Positions 62,901 through 64,000 of a stretch of DNA of 64,000 bases are shown here, in pieces. The position numbers and the translations under genes were made by a program. Origin of the DNA: Anadara kagoshimensis. Its lineage: Eukaryota > Mollusca > Bivalvia > Arcoida > Arcidae. The notes beneath the pieces were generated by a model. The model saw only the letters and a list, made by a program, of their open reading frames with translations, had not been told where the DNA came from and ran no database searches. Position 1 is the stretch's first letter. Each line of letters begins with the position of its first letter. The stretch spans positions 17,538,527-17,602,526 of the forward strand of contig CM037873.1 in the NCBI GenBank assembly GCA_021292105.1, written 5' to 3'.

Positions 62901-63456
62901 CCTGTGAGTAAATTGTCACGATAAAAACCCTATCAATTTTGTTGCGTTAACAAATTACGTAACAAGTTCAAACCTTTATTCAAGTAACAGTGCATTACAT
63001 AGCCATAAAATTTGAGTAAAACAAAAGTCCAAAAACAAAATTAAAAATTGACGTACGTTCGCATTCATTTGTATTGTTTTATATAAAGTGGATGTAAGCT
63101 GTGCGAGACAGCACCGGTCAATTATGCTATTTATCAAAAGTTTTTATGTAACCTTAACTTTACCTTAATTTCATCTTAAAATAACTTCAGAATGTGCCTC
63201 GTTTTGATTTTGACAATGACTAAGTGTTTATTCTTTCTTTCAGCTTGGACGGATCTATGTTGCAGATGACTGTGCAGAAGAACAGATTTGTAAGATAATC
63301 AATGGAAAGCCGATTCTAAGATCCGTAAAAACCAATATAAAATGTGCCAAAAACGCTTTCTGTGGTGTACAGAATGGAGTTGCTACTTGTCTTTGTCAAC
63401 AGGGTTATGTCGGGAATGGTTATAAATGGTGTACCAAAGGAAATATCACATACTAA
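26668..63456 (+). CDS. Secreted VWD-C8-TIL / 40-EGF repeat protein, complete 49-exon gene
   Basis: I assembled this gene from splice sites and domains. The 49 coding exons total 6,591 nt, exactly 2,197 codons including TAA, and all phases agree. Order: signal peptide; EGF; VWD (2 exons); C8; TIL; TIL-associated segment plus EGF; 37 single-exon EGFs; VWD (2 exons); C8; TIL; final EGF. VWD-C8-TIL units are typical of VWF, mucins, zonadhesin, tectorin and FCGBP, where they drive multimerisation or extracellular matrix formation. No transmembrane segment or GPI-type tail follows the last EGF, so the product should be soluble or matrix-bound. The EGFs lack the usual calcium-binding DxDEC start. 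Central exons are all symmetric (1-1), so any could be skipped without breaking the frame. No orthologue is recognised by name; function is unknown. Confidence 0.85.
27245..27415 (+). repeat. RT-element 3' tail copy in intron 1
   Basis: ACGTGGCGGGTGTATCTAGC, then AAGCACCCGGCCTCA, CACGTGTTTAACTTAATTTG and GATTTGGAAATGGACT match the tail at 29060. A family-2 fragment (TTTTGGTCCGCGCACTAC ... CGACCGTCTAATTCCTG) lies shortly before it at 27010-27075. Confidence 0.7.
28053..28145 (+). CDS. Exon 2: EGF-like module before the first VWD
   Basis: Six cysteines in 31 residues: KCHCGRNAIC, GQCKCKAGYIGNPY and a last KC. The first two Cys are only one residue apart, unlike the x4 spacing of the central array. 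Acceptor TTTTACAG, donor GTAAAT, phase 1 on both sides. Confidence 0.8.
28185..28290 (+). repeat. Partial RT-element 3' tail copy
   Basis: ATGCTTACCCTTCCGGAAC, GGTGGGAGTTCACGTTTAA and GGATTGTGATTTGGACATGG match the tail family. It lies just upstream of the RT fragment. Confidence 0.6.
28340..29225 (+). pseudogene. Degenerate reverse-transcriptase element with its 3' tail (Penelope-like or related)
   Basis: In shifting frames I read MLKFLIDNIF, then PMGTNCAPLLANLFLYS (28441-28490), then RYIDDVLSL (about 28555-28581, the YxDD catalytic motif), then ASYLDFYLN, KLYDKRDDFNF, FPFLCSNIPASPAYG and LIRYGRACSHYGDF. These are the palm and thumb of a reverse transcriptase family common in marine invertebrates. 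Stops and frameshifts separate the parts, and no 5' domain is seen. The coding end (FYGRHHSIVDKFDVS) is followed by CATAGTTCCATGTTCC and then the sequence that recurs about 16 times in the window. It sits in intron 2 and is not part of the host gene. I cannot settle the exact retroelement class. Confidence 0.75.
29932..30176 (+). CDS. Exon 3: first VWD domain, N-terminal half
   Basis: DSCTCLVTGDPHHYGYDG carries the canonical GDPH start of VWD, then NSICRYTLSQL, VEIKNE and VYVEIYGTKIKF. The two Cys before GDPH match the EGF-VWD junction. Acceptor TTATAG, donor GTAAGT, entering in phase 1 and leaving in phase 0. The second VWD (exon 45) has the same phases. Confidence 0.88.
31262..31445 (+). 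repeat. RT-element 3' tail copy in intron 3
   Basis: ACACACATAGCGTGTGCTAA, TTTCGGTGCACCTGGCC, CGTTTAACCTAAATTGTCAG and GATTGTGATTTGGACATG match the tail. Confidence 0.65.
31672..31872. mobile_element. ~200-bp MITE with TIRs
   Basis: The left end GGGCAGTTGTTCGAAGCTT and right end AAGCTTCGAACAACTCGT share an inverted AGTTGTTCGAAGCTT (one base differs at the edge). The interior is AT-rich with no frame. The target duplication was not resolved. Confidence 0.6.
32075..32385 (+). CDS. Exon 4: first VWD domain, C-terminal half
   Basis: VDGFQKYLPCSLNHNKVSIY leads to SCGLLLAWNGRGEVLL, TGICGNCDGIPNDY and MIGKSFLV, the closing strands and calcium loop region of VWD. CGNC gives a CxxC. Acceptor GACCTAG in phase 0; donor GTAAGT leaves phase 2. 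Confidence 0.88.
32893..32956. repeat. (TTTA)n microsatellite
   Basis: About 15 uninterrupted TTTA units lie in intron 4, 50 bp before the exon 5 acceptor. Confidence 0.95.
33006..33304 (+). CDS. Exon 5: first C8 domain
   Basis: CLPVEIGDPC, NKYCGYIYH, PFRRCIDEYPDI, ACRYDACSYL, VICSGIQAFATEC and WRSSEFC give the eight-plus cysteines of C8, which always follows VWD in this family. The exon is 299 nt, exactly as long as its counterpart exon 47. Phases 2 in and 1 out. Confidence 0.88.
33917..34098. mobile_element. ~180-bp MITE with TIRs in intron 5
   Basis: CAGTCCAACCTGCCTCAAAG at the left is an imperfect inverse of CCTTATAGACAGGTTTGATTG at the right. Inside are repeated GGCCACC / AAAGGCCA motifs. 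A fragment of the same family is at 24862. Confidence 0.65.
34515..34680 (-). repeat. RT-element 3' tail copy in intron 5
   Basis: Reverse match: CTGATTCATGTCCAAATCAT, TGACAAATTAAGTGAAACAC, GGGTGCAGGGGAAGGGTAAA and TTAGCTACAACCAACACATG. Confidence 0.65.
34752..34954 (+). CDS. Exon 6: first TIL domain
   Basis: ECKENQRYSYQINGCQATC, then ECDKPFLSGCECMPGYVLSG and CVKDSQCGC: the trypsin-inhibitor-like cysteine fold that follows C8. Phases 1 in and 0 out. The exon ends in GYLP just as exon 48 ends in GYVP. Confidence 0.87.
34970..35172. mobile_element. ~200-bp foldback element with CACGTG in both arms
   Basis: GGGTTCGCCGATGTACCACG starts the left arm, followed by TGATC and TAACGTTTGTGCGG. The right arm is the inverse: CCACACAAACGTTAGAGG, ATCACGTGGTACAGCGGCGAA, CCTC. 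The arms are about 48 nt with few mismatches. The interior is CG-rich for this region. It starts about 15 nt inside intron 6. Confidence 0.75.
35320..35450 (-). repeat. RT-element 3' tail copy in intron 6
   Basis: Reverse match: TACTGGTCCATGGTCAAGTC, AGGCAAATTAAGTAAATGAG, GAGTGTTTCGAAGGTATAGC and TAGCTACAGCAGACACTTG. Confidence 0.6.
35663..35855 (+). CDS. Exon 7: TIL-associated segment plus EGF-like module
   Basis: VGKSVYTLYCTELIKCEI resembles the TILa/VWC-like strand after TIL. It is followed by an EGF: TCHRFAKCGLIDGLPHCVC then NAGYFGDG and TCE. The C3-C4 loop is longer than in the central array. The last exon (49) has the same plan. Phases 0 in and 1 out. Confidence 0.82.
36152..36253 (+). 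CDS. Exon 8: EGF, type A (34 residues)
   Basis: First exon of the strictly alternating array. LCNGRHC, C3-C4 loop KDGR, then ESGYHGNAY. Cys spacing 4-5-4-1-11. Linker CE-P-L-C (3 residues between domains). Donor GTGAGT. Confidence 0.85.
36882..36989 (+). CDS. Exon 9: EGF, type B (36 residues)
   Basis: PDGVCDNEVC, loop INFN, then KKGYMGDGY. The same Cys spacing as type A, but the linker before C1 is 5 residues. Confidence 0.85.
37458..37610 (-). repeat. RT-element 3' tail copy in intron 9
   Basis: Reverse match: AAATCACAATCCCCAAAAT, TTGACACATCAAGTTAAACA, CGTGGAATTCAACCA and GACTGGGAGCTCC. The right end is truncated. Confidence 0.55.
37685..37789 (+). CDS. Exon 10: EGF, type A with one-residue loop insertion
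   Basis: LCNGTMC, loop NESQQ (5 residues rather than 4), then LPGYHGNGY. At 105 nt it is one codon longer than standard type A. Confidence 0.85.
37800..37975 (-). repeat. RT-element 3' tail copy in intron 10
   Basis: Reverse match: CTAATCCATGCCCAAATAAC, AAATAATGTTAAACATATGA, GGTACTCTGGAAGAGCAAGC. It begins only about 10 nt after the exon 10 donor. Confidence 0.65.
38789..38896 (+). CDS. Exon 11: EGF, type B
   Basis: FAVCGSKKC, loop VNYR, then DEDHYGDGY. Donor GTAGGT. Confidence 0.85.
39253..39354 (+). CDS. Exon 12: EGF, type A
   Basis: LCNNARC, loop VDGV, then SNGYHGNGY. Acceptor TTTGTAG, donor GTAAGA. Confidence 0.85.
39595..39715 (+). repeat. RT-element 3' tail copy in intron 12
   Basis: TATAGCTTACCAGACAAAGG, CTTCCGGAAGACCC and TCACGTGTTTAACTTAATTT match the tail; the 5' part is lost. 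Confidence 0.55.
39831..39938 (+). CDS. Exon 13: EGF, type B
   Basis: MNKCDGKMC, loop RNYR, then KEGYFGNGY. Confidence 0.85.
40240..40341 (+). CDS. Exon 14: EGF, type A
   Basis: LCGTKNC, loop IDNK, then DKGFHGNGF: both aromatic Tyr positions are Phe here. Confidence 0.85.
40485..40680. other. GC-richer unidentified insert in intron 14
   Basis: GTCTGCCCAAGTTTTGATTC to TTTTCCGGCAACCAAGGCCC is clearly less AT-rich than its surroundings. I see no EGF, TIRs or tRNA boxes. It may be an inserted repeat; the class is unknown. Confidence 0.35.
40837..40944 (+). CDS. Exon 15: EGF, type B
   Basis: INVCNGRPC, loop INYH, then QQGYFGDGY. Donor GTAGGT. Confidence 0.85.
41361..41476. repeat. Foldback with ~52-bp arms directly before a Helentron-like element
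   Basis: GTAACATGGTTTGTAAGTGT and GGAATGATGCAGGGTCAGTA in the left arm pair with TACTGACCCTGTATCATTCC and ACACTTACAAACCATGTAAC in the right. The loop is about 10 nt. It ends 4 bp before TAGCTCACCTGG. Confidence 0.8.
41481..42776 (+). mobile_element. Non-autonomous Helentron-like element (HINE) with seven internal repeats
   Basis: The 5' end TAGCTCACCTGGCC, a foldback and a CCGTCGT tract match the layout of the big element at 10265. The 3' end has CAGGTGAGCG (inverse of the 5' CTCACCTG) and then the hairpin GGCTCAG/CTGAGCC followed by TCT. The interior is seven imperfect tandem units of about 167 bp, each with AAACTTTACAGGAATGATGT, AGATTGCC, ATGGCTGCCAGCG and ATTGGACCCTATGGGAAAA, starting near 41614, 41780, 41948, 42115, 42281, 42450 and 42617. 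There is no open reading frame. It lies in intron 15. Confidence 0.75.
43353..43454 (+). CDS. Exon 16: EGF, type A
   Basis: LCNGRRC, loop YRGQ, then KHGYHGHGV. The donor GTAATG is the weakest in the array, which makes this exon a candidate for skipping. Confidence 0.82.
43970..44077 (+). CDS. Exon 17: EGF, type B
   Basis: SNRCGGRQC, loop INYQ, then RDGYVGDGY. Confidence 0.85.
44402..44503 (+). CDS. Exon 18: EGF, type A
   Basis: LCNKKKC, loop VGGK, then VYGYHGDGY. Confidence 0.85.
44728..44835 (+). CDS. Exon 19: EGF, type B
   Basis: LEFCDGKKC, loop INYR, then RDGYFGDGY. Donor GTAAGA. Confidence 0.85.
44870..45030 (+). repeat. RT-element 3' tail copy in intron 19, with the pre-tail junction
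   Basis: AACGTCCTATAGTTCCATGC precedes ACACACGTGGCGGATGTAGC, CCGGAGCACCCGGCCTCAG and AGTTCACTTCATTAACTA. It keeps the same junction text as the RT-linked copy at 29020-29060. Confidence 0.7.
45420..45521 (+). CDS. Exon 20: EGF, type A
   Basis: LCNNRKC, loop DHGK, then DEGYHGNGY. Acceptor TTTTGCAG. Confidence 0.85.
45728..45835 (+). CDS. Exon 21: EGF, type B
   Basis: ISSCGGKTC, loop INYL, then ERGFFGNGY. The intron before it is only 206 nt. Confidence 0.85.
   Translation, partial: QSAVVVGRLVLTMLYVLTICVIVKEVSLVMVIRNV
46162..46272 (+). CDS. Exon 22: EGF, type A with three-residue insertion
   Basis: LCGGVTGNVC has 7 residues between C1 and C2 rather than 4. Loop RNDV, then KSGFHGNGG. At 111 nt it is the longest exon of the array. 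Confidence 0.85.
46692..46799 (+). CDS. Exon 23: EGF, type B
   Basis: IGICNGKPC, loop HNYN, then NKGYVGNGY. Confidence 0.85.
47235..47295 (-). repeat. Family-2 dispersed repeat fragment in intron 23
   Basis: CACTAGACGGCCGTTTCGGA, ATACAATTCCTCATCAGTTG and GCTTGGGTTAAAATTT are the inverse of the copy at 1540-1605. Further copies: 50205-50275 and 55450-55500 (same orientation) and 27010-27075 (opposite). Confidence 0.6.
47522..47623 (+). CDS. Exon 24: EGF, type A
   Basis: LCQNKRC, loop DGNV, then QNGYHGDPY. Confidence 0.85.
47853..47960 (+). CDS. Exon 25: EGF, type B
   Basis: SQLCDGKMC, loop QNYQ, then PRGFVGNGY. Confidence 0.85.
48168..48269 (+). CDS. Exon 26: EGF, type A
   Basis: LCSGKQC, loop RDGK, then NYGYHGDGN. 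Confidence 0.85.
48792..48899 (+). CDS. Exon 27: EGF, type B
   Basis: IGECGGKVC, loop TNYK, then RDNYFGDPY. Confidence 0.85.
49353..49454 (+). CDS. Exon 28: EGF, type A
   Basis: LCNHKRC, loop EQGK, then SSGYHGDGN. The exon ends in T rather than the usual C, so exon 29 starts with Ser. Confidence 0.85.
49959..50066 (+). CDS. Exon 29: EGF, type B
   Basis: DGKCGGKTC, loop TNYY, then KHGYYGDGY. Donor GTATGT. Confidence 0.85.
50205..50275 (-). repeat. Family-2 dispersed repeat fragment in intron 29
   Basis: GCACTAGGCGGCCGTTTCGA, AATACAATTCCTATACAATC and AGCAGTGCTTGAGC match the family seen at 47235. Confidence 0.6.
50557..50658 (+). CDS. Exon 30: EGF, type A
   Basis: LCDKRKC, loop HNMS, then MKGYHGDGY. 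The Asn in its loop makes it the most B-like of the A modules, but the linker stays short. Confidence 0.85.
51010..51117 (+). CDS. Exon 31: EGF, type B with loop exception
   Basis: YGYCDEIRC, loop LHYK: the only B module with His in place of the Asn of NY. Then RPGYIGNGY. Confidence 0.85.
51555..51656 (+). CDS. Exon 32: EGF, type A
   Basis: LCNGTKC, loop DGDE, then KAGYHGNGA. Donor GTAAAT; ends in T. Confidence 0.85.
51986..52093 (+). CDS. Exon 33: EGF, type B
   Basis: TALCGGKVC, loop VNFQ, then KDNYYGDGH. Confidence 0.85.
   Translation, partial: QLHYAVARCVLYMLNVLTSSVIVKIIIMAMDIFNA
52604..52705 (+). CDS. Exon 34: EGF, type A with GYNG
   Basis: LCGRRKC, loop VKDR, then ARGYNGDGA: the usual type A His after Tyr is Asn here. 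Confidence 0.85.
53000..53205 (+). repeat. tRNA-derived SINE in intron 34
   Basis: GGTCTCGGTGGCCAAGTGGT looks like the A-box half of a long-variable-arm tRNA (Ser/Leu type), and CGGGTCGATCCTAGAGT gives the B-box. The tail includes TTTCTGCCGACATCAGAG. The source tRNA differs from that of the SINE at 7960. Confidence 0.7.
53269..53376 (+). CDS. Exon 35: EGF, type B
   Basis: NGICGGRKC, loop INYK, then MDHYYGDGY. Confidence 0.85.
53515..53660 (-). repeat. RT-element 3' tail copy in intron 35
   Basis: Reverse match: TATCAATCCATGTTTAGATC, TTGAAGGTTAAGCACCT and TAGCTCTACCTAAAACAA. It is strongly decayed in the middle. Confidence 0.5.
53810..53911 (+). CDS. Exon 36: EGF, type A
   Basis: LCNGVKC, loop NNKI, then EAGYHGNGQ. 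The exon ends in A, giving Glu or Lys at the next junction. Confidence 0.85.
54335..54442 (+). CDS. Exon 37: EGF, type B
   Basis: IGMCNGKKC, loop LNYH, then KKGFVGNGY. Confidence 0.85.
54760..54861 (+). CDS. Exon 38: EGF, type A
   Basis: LCGISQC, loop QNDI, then PAGFHGNPY. Confidence 0.85.
55020..55140 (+). repeat. RT-element 3' tail copy in intron 38
   Basis: GCATATGCTTACCCTTATGT, AGCACCCAGACTCGCTTCCT, TTTAACTTAATTTCTCAGTT and TGACTTGGAAATGGACTG match the tail with many changes. Confidence 0.55.
55292..55399 (+). CDS. Exon 39: EGF, type B
   Basis: NGICKDKVC, loop VNYH, then KKGYIGDGY. The text CAATAACTGCACAGATACAC at 55658 repeats the exon end and donor, which suggests a partial local duplication in the intron. 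Confidence 0.83.
55972..56073 (+). CDS. Exon 40: EGF, type A
   Basis: LCEGRLC, loop KRGV, then DHKYHGDGY. Donor GTAAAT. Confidence 0.85.
56498..56605 (+). CDS. Exon 41: EGF, type B
   Basis: LGFCNGREC, loop VNFQ, then KRGYFGDGI. Donor GTACGT. Confidence 0.85.
57594..57695 (+). CDS. Exon 42: EGF, type A
   Basis: FCGGAIC, loop HRRK, then NFGYHGNPY. Intron 41 before it, nearly 1 kb long, holds nothing I recognise. Confidence 0.85.
58145..58252 (+). CDS. Exon 43: EGF, type B
   Basis: VNMCGGKKC, loop ENYK, then RRGYNGVGN. The last of the 18 A/B pairs. Confidence 0.85.
58796..58903 (+). CDS. Exon 44: EGF, hybrid, breaks the alternation
   Basis: IGFCEGKKC has the 5-residue type B linker, but the loop is THGR with no NY and the end is KGGFYGDGY. 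An A-type module was expected here. It leads directly into the second VWD, as exon 2 does into the first. Confidence 0.85.
58904..59771. other. Intron 44, no recognised content
   Basis: AT-rich, with a short G-rich patch (CCCAGGGGTGGGGGGTTTGG at 59205). No repeat family named above is seen. Confidence 0.4.
59772..60031 (+). CDS. Exon 45: second VWD domain, N-terminal half
   Basis: KCICDAVGDPDIIGFDG: the usual GDPH is GDPD here. Then HCKYTLVKS, FTVEIEND and VYIHIFGLKIQL, ending TCF. The acceptor CAAAAG is unusual for this gene. Phases 1 in and 0 out, as for exon 3. Confidence 0.85.
60678..61000 (+). CDS. Exon 46: second VWD domain, C-terminal half
   Basis: FPVGITTKHGTVSVTHTG, SSCGMEVLWNG, IGLCGNCNGRMKDDY and LIGDSFLVED. 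It is four codons longer than exon 4. Phases 0 in and 2 out. Confidence 0.88.
61559..61857 (+). CDS. Exon 47: second C8 domain
   Basis: EECPNDVKSLV, SYCRYFDWHYSG, PFHECISYYPHIADIYW, ACKRNVCRYW, IICDFMSTFSEVC and WRNSTFC. The length of 299 nt equals exon 5. Phases 2 in and 1 out. Confidence 0.88.
61905..62050 (+). pseudogene. RT-element fragment: C-terminal coding end without tail
   Basis: CAAGCCTTGGTTATCAGGG, then AAAAAGATTTTATGGCCGCC, TGATAAGTTTGATACATCTG, TGTCCAGGATTGCACTGAG and CCATAGTTCCATGTCC follow 28915-29045 closely. It breaks off where the 3' tail should begin. A tail copy in the opposite orientation lies 280 bp away. Confidence 0.75.
62333..62480 (-). repeat. RT-element 3' tail copy in intron 47
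   Basis: Reverse match: ACTAATCCATGTCCGAATCA, TAAAACTTTAAAACTGACAA, GGGTGCTCCGGAAGGGTAAG and CACCTCCTG. It is well conserved. Confidence 0.75.
62710..62903 (+). CDS. Exon 48: second TIL domain
   Basis: VCPANMQYSLSVNPCQPTC, SCRIPTIEGCECKPGYFLSG and CVQESQCGCRCWGGYVP. Donor GTGAGT. Phases 1 in and 0 out, as for exon 6. Confidence 0.87.
63244..63456 (+). CDS. Exon 49: TIL-associated segment, final EGF and stop
   Basis: LGRIYVADDCAEEQICKIIN parallels exon 7, then IKCAKNAFCGVQNG, TCLCQQGYVGNGYKWC and a short tail KGNITY before TAA 63454-63456. The tail has no transmembrane segment; its N-I-T is a possible N-glycosylation site. Confidence 0.86.
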   Translation, partial: LGRIYVADDCAEEQICKIINGKPILRSVKTNIKCAKNAFCGVQNGVATCLCQQGYVGNGYKWCTKGNITY

Positions 63457-63464
63457 AAGAAGTG

Positions 63465-63880
63465 GTAGGTTTTCTTAATAAGATCATCCATATATATTTT
63501 TGAGAAAAAGAATTCTTATAAATCTATGTTGACCCTTAACAAACAATTATTTTGTTGTAGCTAGCTAACAGGTGGAATTTACCCTTCCGGAGCACTTTGC
63601 CTCTTTTTCCTGGTGGAATTCTAACTGATTTTTTCAGATTTTAAAGTTTTCATTTTGCCTTTTGGATTACGATTTTGCCATGGGTCGGTATGTTTGCGTT
63701 TGATTTGGCAATTATTTCATCATAACTGTACAAAATGCCAGAGTATAATTAATTTGAAAATCACAAGTGATATGAACATTATATATGTACTTTTAGTTGT
63801 ATATGTTTAAATACATTGGTGCTTGGTTGTTTTCAATATATTAAAGTTTACTGAGAGTCTTATTTTTTCTTCTTTTTTAG
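63465..63880 (+). other. Probable intron in the 3' UTR, containing an RT-element tail copy
   Basis: GTAGGT follows the stop by 8 nt and TCTTTTTTAG ends at 63880, so an intron in the 3' UTR is plausible. It contains a tail copy at about 63556-63700 (TGTAGCTAGCTAACAGGTGG, CCCTTCCGGAGCACTTTGCC). Confidence 0.5.
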
Positions 63881-63933
63881 GATCGTAGGAAGCAGGGATT
63901 CCAAATACAGATATCTATATAGAAAATCACTTC

Positions 63934-63963
63934 AATAAAACAATATCACGGGAATTAAATAAA
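63934..63963 (+). terminator. Polyadenylation signals of the large gene
   Basis: Two AATAAA hexamers at 63934-63939 and 63958-63963 lie in the proposed last, non-coding exon (from 63881). Cleavage would be expected shortly after, near the end of the window. Confidence 0.6.
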
Positions 63964-64000
63964 ATCAAGTCTTAGTTTTTATTTGTTTGTGACCAAGGAA

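Overview
The window is animal DNA, most probably from a bivalve mollusc. It is AT-rich, its genes are split by GT/AG introns, and it carries repeats of types I associate with bivalve genomes: Helentron-like elements opening with AGCTCACCTG and a CCGTC-rich tract, tRNA-derived SINEs, and a reverse-transcriptase family with many 3' tails. The species assignment is inference; no search was possible.

Layout. (1) 1-4.1 kb: a short tandem repeat, a reversed SINE and the last coding exon of a four-transmembrane TMEM272-like protein (3634-4070, + strand). (2) 4.1-10.1 kb: no supported gene; SINEs, repeat fragments and, at 10111-10230, a near-perfect palindrome. (3) 10.27-25.21 kb: what I read as one large, decayed Helentron (rolling-circle transposon). 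Its two ends share an inverted 11-mer and it ends in a palindromic hairpin. Inside are frameshifted remains of a cysteine-peptidase-like region, a lysine-rich repeat region, a DUF6570-like domain, a Helitron Rep with HUH and two-Tyr motifs, a PIF1-type helicase and an EEP endonuclease. A separate 871-bp TIR element with a 5-bp direct repeat is nested in it. (4) 25.2-26.6 kb: presumed upstream region of the next gene. (5) 26.67-63.46 kb: one apparently complete + strand gene that I reassembled into 49 coding exons. The exon lengths add to 6,591 nt (2,196 residues plus stop) with every phase compatible.

The large gene encodes a secreted, cysteine-rich protein: signal peptide, EGF, VWD-C8-TIL-EGF, then 37 single-exon EGF-like modules, then VWD-C8-TIL-EGF. 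The two terminal cassettes have the same domain order and the same intron phases. The central array alternates strictly for 18 pairs between two exon types, of about 34 and 36 residues. They share cysteine spacing but differ in the linker before the first Cys (3 versus 5 residues) and in the C3-C4 loop (variable versus x-N-Y/F-x). This alternating array between two VWF-like cassettes is the best candidate here for an undescribed system. Its role is unknown; an extracellular matrix, mucus, adhesive or pathogen-binding protein would fit the domains.

The introns hold a 1.3-kb Helentron-like non-autonomous element (41481-42776) with seven internal repeats of about 167 bp, several foldback or TIR elements, SINEs, and many copies of a repeat that one linked copy (28340-29225) identifies as the 3' tail of a degenerate reverse-transcriptase element.
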